Shown piece by piece: positions 16,609 to 24,061 of a DNA stretch of 50,108 nt; the stretch's first letter is position 1; each line of letters opens with the position of its first letter. The stretch lies in the NCBI GenBank assembly GCA_900290245.1, contig OKRB01000046.1, positions 65,098 through 115,205 of the forward strand, in the 5' to 3' direction. The notes beneath the pieces were generated by a model. That model did no database searches. It saw only the letters and a program-made list of their open reading frames with translations, and was not told where the DNA came from. A program made the translations under genes and the position numbers. This DNA is from Candidatus Sulfuritelmatomonas gaucii. Lineage in GTDB: Bacteria; Acidobacteriota; Terriglobia; Terriglobales; Acidobacteriaceae.

Positions 16609-19600
16609 TCACTTTGTAATGTCGAGCGAAACGTTCTGGTAGTGGACGACGTTGCTGTTCGCACCCGTGCCGGTTACCTGAATCACATAATTGCCTGGAG
16701 CAGCGGTGTTCTGGGTAAAGCTGTTGCATCCGGTGGTCATCAAGGCAGCAGCCGACAGGACCAGAGCGACGATCATCGCAAAGACTCCGGCGTTTCTCCG
16801 GCGGAAGCACCAGAAGACCCATCCGAAGAACAAGCTGAGCGGCAGCGACAGCCCGGAAAGCGAGATCTTCCGGCTTTGCGTGCCGGCGTTCATTGCCGAT
16901 GCGCCGCCGCTCAAGGGACTGTTCGTGTCGATCGTTAGCTCCGCGCTCGCCACGCCATTTGCCGCCAGTTGGAGGTTGGGGCTCGAGAAGTGGCAGGTCA
17001 CTCCCGCTGGAAGTGACGCGCAGCCGAGCCCGATAGTATCGGCGAAGCCCCCATTGGAGCTCAGGTTGATGTTGACCGTGACGTTCTGTGAGGTTGCCAC
17101 CGTGACCGTCGGCGGGGTGACGCCGATATTGAATCCGAATGCCGTTCCGGAGATGGTGACCGGCTGCGAAGTCGACGGGGTGTGAACCGCGTCTCCGCTA
17201 TAGACGGCGACGATGTTGTAATTGACGCCGTTCGTCAAGTTCGGAGTCAAGGTGGCCACGCCGCTTGAGTCGAGCGTTGCCGAACCGATCTCGGTCGTGC
17301 CGGCGTTGAACGTCATTGTCCCAGTGGGCGTGGGTCCGTTGCTGCCCTGTACCGATGCAACCAGGACGACTTGCGGATTGGTTCCGGTCGTCGACGCCAT
17401 CCCTAGCGCGGTCGTCGTCGGAATCAGGTTGACCGTTTCGCTGACGGATGTGGAAGTGCTGGGCGAGTCGGCGGCATCGCCGGCGTAGGCCGCGGTGATC
17501 GAGTAGGTGCCGGGTGTCAATGACGAGGTAGTAAAACTGGCGGTCCCGGTGTTCAATGTCGCTCCGGCAAGGATGTTTCCGTTGGCTATGAAATTGACGC
17601 TTCCCGTCGGAGTCCCTCCGTTACCCGTCACCTTCGCGGAGATGGTAATCGCCGACCCAACCAGTGCCGGGCTGGGCGAAACAGTAACCACGGTGGTCGT
17701 CGTAGCCAGCGATACCGTCAGCGAGACTGGTCCCGAAGTGCTGCCACTGTTATTCGCGTCTCCCGTGTAGGCGGCGGTGACGACGTAAGTACCCGCTGCG
17801 AGCGTCGACGTACTGAAGGTCGCAGTCCCTAAAGCACCGACGGTTCCAGCGCCGATCACGTTTCCGTTTGCCAAAAAGTTCACGCTGCCGGTCGGAACTC
17901 CGCCATTACCGGTCACCTTTGCAGTGAAGGTAATGGGAGCCAGCACCAGCGCTGGATTGGGCGTGATGGTGACCGCTGTTTGCGTTGTAGCCTGCACCAC
18001 GGTGAGCGGCAAAGGAGCCGAAGCGCTGCCGGAGTCATCTGCGTCGCCACTATAGGTAGCGACGATCTCGTAGTTTCCCGGCGCCAGGGCCGGCGTAATC
18101 GTCGCGGTCCCGGCGCTCAATGTGGCGCTGCCTAGTTGCGTGGTTCCCGACGTGAAGGTCATCGTACCGGTCGGCGTGGCCGCTCCCGTGATGACCCTCA
18201 CTGTGGCTGTGATGGTTTCAGGCGATCCTGCAATGCCGGGACTGGTTGCGACGGACACCGTGGTCGAAGTCTGCGCCTGGTTGACCGTCTGGCTCACCAC
18301 CGGTGAAGTGCTCGCACCGTTGTAGGCGTCGCCGGCGTAGCTCGCAGAAATGCCGTGGGTGCCGACCATCAGCGAGGACGTGGTGAACGTGGCCGCGCCG
18401 GGATTCCCCGCAAGTGTTCCCGTGCCGATCAGCGTGCCACTATCCAAAAAACTGACCGTCCCCGTGGCCGACTGGGTGGCGCTGGATGGAATCGTTGCGG
18501 TAAGGATGACTGCATTGCCATAGATCGACGGGTTGAGCGACGAAGTCAGCGTGATCGACGAGGATGCCAAAACATCCTGACTATGGACGGCCGATGTGCT
18601 GCCCTCAATTTCCTTCGACGAATCGCCGTTATAGATTGCGCTGATCTGGTGTAGACCATTGGCCAATGTAGCGGTCGAGTAAGTAGCTACACCGCCGGCA
18701 TTCAGTGTCTGCGTGCCCAGGATGGTGGTTCCGTCCATGAACGTAACCGTGCCATCGGGAGTGACGCCACCGCCGCTAGAGATCGTTACCGTCGCCGTGA
18801 ACGTGACGTTCTGGCCCACCGAAGACGGATTTGCGCTTGAAGTGAGCGCAGTTGCCGTGCCTTCGAGGACGCTTTGAATCAGCGCCGGCGTCGAGCTGCT
18901 GGCAAAGTGGGTGGTGTCGCCAGCGTACGATGCAACAATCGAGTGCTGTCCTACGCCGAGGCCCGAAGCCGCATAGATTGCGGTGCCCGACGCATTAAGC
19001 GCCAATCCTGAAACCAGCGTTGTCGTATTGCCGTTGAATGTGTCAGCGAGGGTAACCATTCCGGTCAGGTTGCCGGTTCCGGGGCCCGTGGTGACATTGA
19101 CTGTGAATGTCACGCTCTGTCCAAATCCAGATGGATTGGGATTCGATGTGAGTGTGGTGGTCGTCGAATTCACGGGTTCGGCTGTTCCCACCAATTCGAT
19201 ATTCAGCGGATTATTTGCGGCGGCGATGCTGGGTTGCGCATCCTCGCTCACGGTGATGTTCGGCGTTTCCGTCTGATTGCCGGTCAACGTGGGAGATGCT
19301 GCCGGGGCGAAGACGGCCCCGATCTCACAATCCGAATTAATGGCCAGTGACGCTCCGATCGCGCATGAGTTTGCCACGGTCGTATCGATCGCGGCATTGG
19401 TTGCCGCCACAATGCTCGTCAGGTCGAGCGCGGCATTTCCGTCGTTCTCCACTGTCTGGGTTTGCGTTGCAGAGGTTTCGCCTTGCCGCACCGGTGTGGA
19501 GTAGTTGAGCGCGGCAAAGTTGCCTTGAACTTCGCGCACGACCATATCCAGCGTGTCAGCAAAGTAGAGATCTCCAGCGCCGTCAAGAAACAGACCGATT

Positions 19601-21156
19601 GGCCCGTAAAGTTGAACTGTCTGAAACTCGGTGGCAAAGTAAGTGCTGCCGCAGCCGTTTTCGGCGAGGATCGAAATAAGACCGGTGGCCGCGCTCACCT
19701 TGCGGATCGCCGCATTCTGCGTCTCAGCGATATACACATTGCCGGCGGCATCGACCACGACACCAGAGGGCGTCCACACATCGGCTTGCGCCGCCTGCAC
19801 CGGCGTTGCCGTACACGGCGTGGCGCCCGCATTTCCCGTTCCGGCAAACGTGGCAATCTTGCTGGTTGGCGTGATCACACTGCCGACTGCCATCACCTCG
19901 CGAACGCGGTGGTTTCGCGAGTCGGGGATATACATGTTCCCGGCAGCGTCAAGGGCCACCGCGTAGGGAAAATTGAGCTCAGCACTCGTGGCCGCGATTC
20001 CGTCACCGTTGTATCCGCCCGTGCCGTTGGCATTCACAAACCCGTTGCCCGCAATCGTCGAGATGGCGCCTGTCGCCGCGCTCACTTCGCGGATGCGATG
20101 GTTTGAAGTGTCAGCGATGTACACGTTCCCGCTGCTGTCGAGGGTCACACCCTCAGGCTGATTGAATTTCGCTTGCGTGGCCGCGCAGCCGTCGCCGACG
20201 GAATCCGTGCTGCTTGCGCAGATGGTGCCCGTCGCATTGCCAGCAATTGTGGTGATCGTGCCCGTGGCCGCGGAAATCACGCGTATTACGCCGTTGCCGC
20301 TGTCGGCGATGTAGAGATTTCCCGCGCCGTCGAGCGCCACATCTCCAGGATTGTTCAGTGTCGCGCCGGCTGCCGGGCCGCCATCGCCCGCGTACGAGGG
20401 ATTGCCGTTTCCCGCAATGGTCGAGATGATGCCTGCGCCTGCGCAGGTCGTTCCATCGATCGTGGCGGTCGTGGCGCTCGCGCATACCATGCGAATGCGG
20501 TTGTGTCCGCTGTCGGCGATGTACATGTTACCCGCGCCGTCCACGGCCACGCCGCTGGGCAGGTAAAGCTCGGCCTGTGTCGCCGGCTGTCCATCATCTA
20601 CGGCTGTGTAGAGACCAAACTGTCCGGCCACCGGCAAAACATTGCCTGTGACGAGCACGCCCAAACCGCCTGTTCCCGTTCCGGAAAGGTACGCAGTGCC
20701 CAGAACCGTTCGCACCCCGCTCACACTGCCCAGAAGCACGACCGCCCCAATCCTGAGGCCCGGCGCAGCAGGCGTGAATGTCACCGATTCCGTGCAAGTT
20801 GATGCAATCGCCAGGCTCGCTCCGCCGCATGTCGATGAGCCCGTCCCAGGGGCGAAATCTCCGCCGGACGAGCCCAGTGTCAACACCTCCACGCTGCTGA
20901 CCGTGCCCGCAGCCGACGCTGTCACCGTGATTCCCTGATTGCCCGTCATGGCGCCAACTGTCTGGGCGCCGAACTGCGCGTGTGCCGCTACGGCCGCCAT
21001 CAACAAAACCGCGGTGCCAGCCATGCAGCTGCGGATTCGCGATCTGCGGGTATGCAGGCCCAAATTTCGGAAATGGGGGGGATGAATTGTGCGAGTATTG
21101 CGGCTGGCTGCCCAAGGAGAGAGCTTATTGGCAGTGCGATCAGTCGAGCAATTCAT
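16609..21156 (-). CDS. Giant secreted NHL-repeat and Ig-like repeat protein
   Basis: 1515 residues from ATG 21156, with GGAG six bases upstream. A hydrophobic export signal lies at about 45-60 after an Arg-rich n-region. Then come a HYDIN/ASPM-like beta domain (about 75-175), six NHL propeller repeats (about 195-545; pattern PSGVAVDGAGNMYIADS), a second HYDIN-like domain (about 550-660) and seven bacterial Ig-like (Ig_3 type) repeats each ending in a YAGD/YSGD motif (about 662-1330). A further beta domain follows. Near the C-terminus are two hydrophobic segments around FRRRNAG and a lipobox-like MTTGC, followed by a beta tail. It is probably a surface adhesin or scaffold anchored in a membrane. 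Confidence 0.9.
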   Translation of the reverse strand: MNCSTDRTANKLSPWAASRNTRTIHPPHFRNLGLHTRRSRIRSCMAGTAVLLMAAVAAHAQFGAQTVGAMTGNQGITVTASAAGTVSSVEVLTLGSSGGDFAPGTGSSTCGGASLAIASTCTESVTFTPAAPGLRIGAVVLLGSVSGVRTVLGTAYLSGTGTGGLGVLVTGNVLPVAGQFGLYTAVDDGQPATQAELYLPSGVAVDGAGNMYIADSGHNRIRMVCASATTATIDGTTCAGAGIISTIAGNGNPSYAGDGGPAAGATLNNPGDVALDGAGNLYIADSGNGVIRVISAATGTITTIAGNATGTICASSTDSVGDGCAATQAKFNQPEGVTLDSSGNVYIADTSNHRIREVSAATGAISTIAGNGFVNANGTGGYNGDGIAATSAELNFPYAVALDAAGNMYIPDSRNHRVREVMAVGSVITPTSKIATFAGTGNAGATPCTATPVQAAQADVWTPSGVVVDAAGNVYIAETQNAAIRKVSAATGLISILAENGCGSTYFATEFQTVQLYGPIGLFLDGAGDLYFADTLDMVVREVQGNFAALNYSTPVRQGETSATQTQTVENDGNAALDLTSIVAATNAAIDTTVANSCAIGASLAINSDCEIGAVFAPAASPTLTGNQTETPNITVSEDAQPSIAAANNPLNIELVGTAEPVNSTTTTLTSNPNPSGFGQSVTFTVNVTTGPGTGNLTGMVTLADTFNGNTTTLVSGLALNASGTAIYAASGLGVGQHSIVASYAGDTTHFASSSTPALIQSVLEGTATALTSSANPSSVGQNVTFTATVTISSGGGVTPDGTVTFMDGTTILGTQTLNAGGVATYSTATLANGLHQISAIYNGDSSKEIEGSTSAVHSQDVLASSSITLTSSLNPSIYGNAVILTATIPSSATQSATGTVSFLDSGTLIGTGTLAGNPGAATFTTSSLMVGTHGISASYAGDAYNGASTSPVVSQTVNQAQTSTTVSVATSPGIAGSPETITATVRVITGAATPTGTMTFTSGTTQLGSATLSAGTATITPALAPGNYEIVATYSGDADDSGSASAPLPLTVVQATTQTAVTITPNPALVLAPITFTAKVTGNGGVPTGSVNFLANGNVIGAGTVGALGTATFSTSTLAAGTYVVTAAYTGDANNSGSTSGPVSLTVSLATTTTVVTVSPSPALVGSAITISAKVTGNGGTPTGSVNFIANGNILAGATLNTGTASFTTSSLTPGTYSITAAYAGDAADSPSTSTSVSETVNLIPTTTALGMASTTGTNPQVVLVASVQGSNGPTPTGTMTFNAGTTEIGSATLDSSGVATLTPNLTNGVNYNIVAVYSGDAVHTPSTSQPVTISGTAFGFNIGVTPPTVTVATSQNVTVNINLSSNGGFADTIGLGCASLPAGVTCHFSSPNLQLAANGVASAELTIDTNSPLSGGASAMNAGTQSRKISLSGLSLPLSLFFGWVFWCFRRRNAGVFAMIVALVLSAAALMTTGCNSFTQNTAAPGNYVIQVTGTGANSNVVHYQNVSLDITK
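17520..18010 (-). repeat. Tandem Ig-like repeat units within the giant gene
   Basis: The units around 17520-17770 and 17770-18010 encode nearly the same sequence (GNGG-PTGSVNF-ANGN followed by a TFSTSTL/SFTTSSL strand and AAY-GDA). The likeness at DNA level is higher than with the other Ig units of the gene, which points to a recent internal duplication. Boundaries are approximate. Confidence 0.6.
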
Positions 21157-21642
21157 TTCGAGCTCCGTTCACGGCCTCTCTGCGCTTGCCTGCCTCGCAT
21201 CGCGCGCCTACAGCGGTCGGAACGTACGTGACCGGCAGTGGGGTCGCTGCCGACTTGCTGTGCGCAGGATCGAGAGTGCCCTGCGCCCAAATCCCAAAGA
21301 GGCAATTGATGCTGTCTTAATTACCAGCGCGCGGAATTGATGATTCGATAGTAATCTTGATCTACCCATCGGATTTCTTTGGTTTTCGATGAGTTGAGTA
21401 CTTTTGTACTCGCAATCCAGGGCGTTTTGAGGTTCGCGCTGTCTCCTCTTCGGACGGTCAGAATGTCTCGAGTGAATCTGAAGAAAACGGCAGTCTTCGG
21501 CGTCATAGGCAGCATTCCTTTTGCCCTCGGATTTTGGCGTTGAGCGGCTGCAAACGCTTTGCTAGACTCTTCACACACGGCTCCCCAAAGACACGCTCCA
21601 AAAACGCTTCCCCCGATTGAGATCACAGTTGAGGTTTGGACG
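21157..21642. other. Divergent intergenic region upstream of giant protein and membrane protein
   Basis: 486 bp without a gene that I can support. An open frame on the minus strand (21321-21692) would overlap the start of the membrane protein and shows no recognisable protein character. The region is of mixed composition, with an A/T-rich part near 21320-21420 that holds a palindrome described separately. Both flanking genes presumably have promoters here. Confidence 0.45.
21396..21411. promoter_or_regulatory. Operator-like palindrome GAGTAC-TTTT-GTACTC
   Basis: A perfect 6-bp inverted repeat with a 4-bp spacer in the A/T-rich centre of the divergent spacer. Its size and symmetry fit a site for a dimeric regulator with winged helix-turn-helix domains. 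No regulator gene is in the window, so the assignment is inference only. Confidence 0.35.
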
Positions 21643-22389
21643 ATGGCTTCTCTCACGCAAAGCGCCCTTGCGCGCCCCACGCACACTTTCACCGGCCGCG
21701 GCGGGTTCGTCGATAAGTACTTCTACTTCACGATGTCGCTGCTCATCGCAGGGATTGTCGTTTGGGGATTTCACAACACCGTCAACCCGAACCTATTTCA
21801 CGCATCGCCGCCGCGTCCGCTGCTGCTGTGGTTTCATGGCGCGGCGTTCTCGTGCTGGGTACTGTTCTACATTTTCCAGTCAACGCTGGTGCGCACACGC
21901 AACGTCAAAGTGCACCGCTTTTTCGGCTGGTTTGGCGCAGCGCTCGCGGCGACCATGGTGGTGCTGGGATTTGTAATCGCCGTCGTGATGGCCCGTTTTG
22001 ACTGGTTTACCCTGCACGAGCCGGGCACCGACGTATTTCTCAGCGTTCCCTGGGGCGACATGGTTGAGTTCGCGCCGTGTGTGGCGTTGGCGATCCTCTG
22101 GCGCAAAAAGCCGGAGCTGCATCGCCGGCTGCTCTTCATTGGCACCTGCGTCCTGCTCGACGCAGCTTTCGGCCGGAACGATTACCTCTTCGACCACAAT
22201 CTCTTCTACTTTTGCGTCGACGCAGTCATTCTTCTCGGCGTTGCCCGCGACCTGCTCGTGAACCGCAGCGTTAATGTCGTCTACCGCGTCGCGCTGCCCG
22301 CACTCATCGTTTGCCAGACCGTCCAGATCTACCTGTTCCGCGTCGCTCCCGCGTGGTGGCACACCCTGACCAGCCGGATTGTTGCGTAG
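21643..22389 (+). CDS. Integral membrane protein of unknown function
   Basis: 248 residues from ATG 21643 (GAGG upstream); an in-frame TTG at 21559 would add 28 residues of uncharacteristic sequence. Six to seven hydrophobic helices are visible: around YFYFTMSLLIAGIVVWGF, LLLWFHGAAFSCWVLFYIF, GAALAATMVVLGFVIAVVM, FAPCVALAILW, LLFIGTCVLLDAAF, FYFCVDAVILLGVA and VALPALIVCQTVQIYLF. Conserved-looking histidines occur in WFHGAAF and in the loop NVKVHRFFGWFG, a pattern similar to DUF2306 or b561-like four-helix proteins that bind heme. I cannot decide between these. It precedes hisS by 67 bp. Confidence 0.7.
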   Translation: MASLTQSALARPTHTFTGRGGFVDKYFYFTMSLLIAGIVVWGFHNTVNPNLFHASPPRPLLLWFHGAAFSCWVLFYIFQSTLVRTRNVKVHRFFGWFGAALAATMVVLGFVIAVVMARFDWFTLHEPGTDVFLSVPWGDMVEFAPCVALAILWRKKPELHRRLLFIGTCVLLDAAFGRNDYLFDHNLFYFCVDAVILLGVARDLLVNRSVNVVYRVALPALIVCQTVQIYLFRVAPAWWHTLTSRIVA

Positions 22390-22456
22390 GGGCAGCTCTG
22401 GCCGGGTCGGCGTGATCGGCACATTCCGCTCCTTCTGCCATTTAAACTAGACAGTT

Positions 22457-23761
22457 ATGGCCACCCTGAAAGCTGTGCGAGGCACGCGAGATCTTTTGCC
22501 GCCGGAGACGGAGCTGTGGAATCGCATCGAGGCGACGGCGCGCGCGGTCTTTGCCCGCTACAACTTCGGCGAGATCCGCACGCCTGTCTTCGAAGACACG
22601 GCCCTCTTTTCTCGCAGTGTAGGCGAAGAGACAGACATCGTCTCAAAGGAAATGTACACGTGGGAAGATCGCGCCCGCGCACAGTCGGAAAAATCGCAAT
22701 CGCTGACGCTGCGCCCCGAAAATACCGCCGGCGTGGTGCGCGCCTACATTGAGCACAAGTTGGGCGAGACCGGCCAGTTACAGAAGCTCTATTACATCGG
22801 TCCGCAGTTTCGCCGCGAGCGCCCGCAGAAGGGGCGCTACCGCCAGTTCTGGCAGATCGGCGCCGAGGTCATCGGCCCTCCCTCGTCGGGCAGTGAATCG
22901 CCGCTGCGCGACGCCGAAGTTCTGGAGATGCTGGCCACGCTGCTTGACGAGCTGGGCATCACGGGTTGGACGCTGGAGCTCAACTCCGTTGGGTCCTCCG
23001 CGGACCGCGAACGTTACAACGCTGTGCTCCGCGCTGCGCTCGTCGAAGTCGCGCCAAAGATGTGCGTAGATTGCCAGCGCCGCGCCGTCACCAATCCGCT
23101 ACGCGTGCTCGATTGCAAAGTGCCGGAAGACCAGCCCATCATCGCCACGTTGCCGGTGATCGCCGATTCGCTCGACGAAGACTCGCGCGCCCACTTTGCC
23201 GCCGTCACTACCGCGCTCAACGCGGCAGGCGTGGCCTACAACCTGAATCGCCACCTGGTGCGCGGCCTAGATTACTACACGCGGACAACCTTCGAATTTA
23301 CCCACGGCGGACTCGGCGCGCAGAACGCGCTGCTTGGCGGCGGGCGCTACGACGGGCTCAGCGAGTCTATTGGAGGGCCTAAAGCGCCAGGCATCGGTTT
23401 CGCCATGGGATTGGACCGGCTGGTGCTGACTTTGCAAGCACAAGAATCCGTGGAATCGTCCGCCGCACCGGAAAAGATCCACGCCTATATTGCGCCCCTC
23501 GGCGAAAGCCTAAACGCCGCAGCCCTCACTCTTGCGCGCGAACTGCGCCGGGCCGGCTTGCGCATTGACCTTGGCGATGGCGGCTTCCGGCTCAAAAAAT
23601 CTCTTGAAACCGCCGATAAGATGGCGCGGCGAATCGTCATCCTGGGCGAGGACGAGCTGCGATCCGGTATTCTGACAGTGAAGGACTTCGCCTCAGGCAC
23701 GCAAACGAAGGTTCCTCGCGCGGAGCTGGCGCGGGTTCTTGCAGAACCCAGTGGTCGGTGA
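22457..23761 (+). CDS. hisS: Histidyl-tRNA synthetase
   Basis: A 434-residue class II synthetase. Class II motif 2 is FRRERPQKGRYRQFWQ at 118-133, preceded by LRPENT (85-90), which contacts the ATP/histidine site. Histidine-specific signatures GLDYYTRTTFEF and LGGGRYDGL follow, then motif 3 GIGFAMGLDRL. The C-terminal 95 residues are the anticodon-binding alpha/beta domain. Length is typical (about 420-430). The last codons (PSGR and stop) fall inside a GGTCAGT-type repeat tract, so the C-terminus is repeat-derived. aspS follows after 300 bp. No T-box-like leader is seen upstream. Confidence 0.97.
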   Translation: MATLKAVRGTRDLLPPETELWNRIEATARAVFARYNFGEIRTPVFEDTALFSRSVGEETDIVSKEMYTWEDRARAQSEKSQSLTLRPENTAGVVRAYIEHKLGETGQLQKLYYIGPQFRRERPQKGRYRQFWQIGAEVIGPPSSGSESPLRDAEVLEMLATLLDELGITGWTLELNSVGSSADRERYNAVLRAALVEVAPKMCVDCQRRAVTNPLRVLDCKVPEDQPIIATLPVIADSLDEDSRAHFAAVTTALNAAGVAYNLNRHLVRGLDYYTRTTFEFTHGGLGAQNALLGGGRYDGLSESIGGPKAPGIGFAMGLDRLVLTLQAQESVESSAAPEKIHAYIAPLGESLNAAALTLARELRRAGLRIDLGDGGFRLKKSLETADKMARRIVILGEDELRSGILTVKDFASGTQTKVPRAELARVLAEPSGR

Positions 23762-23780
23762 TCAGTGGTCAGTGATCAGA
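23753..23780 (+). repeat. GATCAGT-type heptamer tract at the hisS 3' end
   Basis: Four 7-nt units (GGTCGGT, GATCAGT, GGTCAGT, GATCAGA) run across the hisS stop codon (TGA at 23759-23761). The same unit is found at 31801-31836. The tract contributes the last sense codon and the stop of hisS. Confidence 0.65.
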
Positions 23781-24061
23781 GCTGTTGAACGGTGCGCTTC
23801 GTGTGCGGGTGTCATCAAGAGCTTGCGAAAGAAGCAAAAAGTGTCAAGGCACGCCTTGCCGAGCCCGGCGACAGGTCTTCGTCGCTCGGTGGCTTGAGTC
23901 GTGCCAAATCGGTGGATGATCAACCGCTGCGCTTGAGCCCCAAGAATCGCTGCGGGGCGGCTATTGGACTCCCCGCAGCGGCTAAAGCAGCGACGTGGTT
24001 TTCGGGATCTTTACGGCACGACTGAGGTCGTGCCCTTTCAACGCAACGAAGGAATGGAATC
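23762..24061. other. hisS-aspS spacer
   Basis: This 300 bp spacer carries the end of a heptamer tract and the paired-hairpin repeat copy B, and otherwise nothing that I can support. A 77-codon open frame at 23792-24025 runs through both hairpins and has no protein character. There is no clear U-tract terminator, so read-through from hisS to aspS is possible. Confidence 0.5.
23949..24034 (+). repeat. Paired-hairpin dispersed repeat, copy B
   Basis: A 9-bp stem GCTGCGGGG / CCCCGCAGC (23949-23979) is followed by GCGGCTAAAGCAG, equivalent to the GGGGCTAAAGCCC box, and then by a perfect 8-bp hairpin GGCACGAC-TGAG-GTCGTGCC (24015-24034). Compared with copies A and C, an extra stem-loop precedes the box. 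It ends 27 bp before the aspS start. Confidence 0.7.

Noticed and set aside
21321..21692. 123-codon minus-strand frame in the divergent spacer
   Set aside because: Overlaps the start of the membrane protein gene, crosses an operator-like palindrome and has no ribosome-binding site or family likeness.
22390..22456. T-box leader upstream of hisS
   Set aside because: The 67 bp spacer is too short and lacks the conserved T-box sequence and terminator.
23792..24025. 77-codon open frame between hisS and aspS
   Set aside because: Spans the paired-hairpin repeat; composition and lack of a ribosome-binding site argue against a gene.
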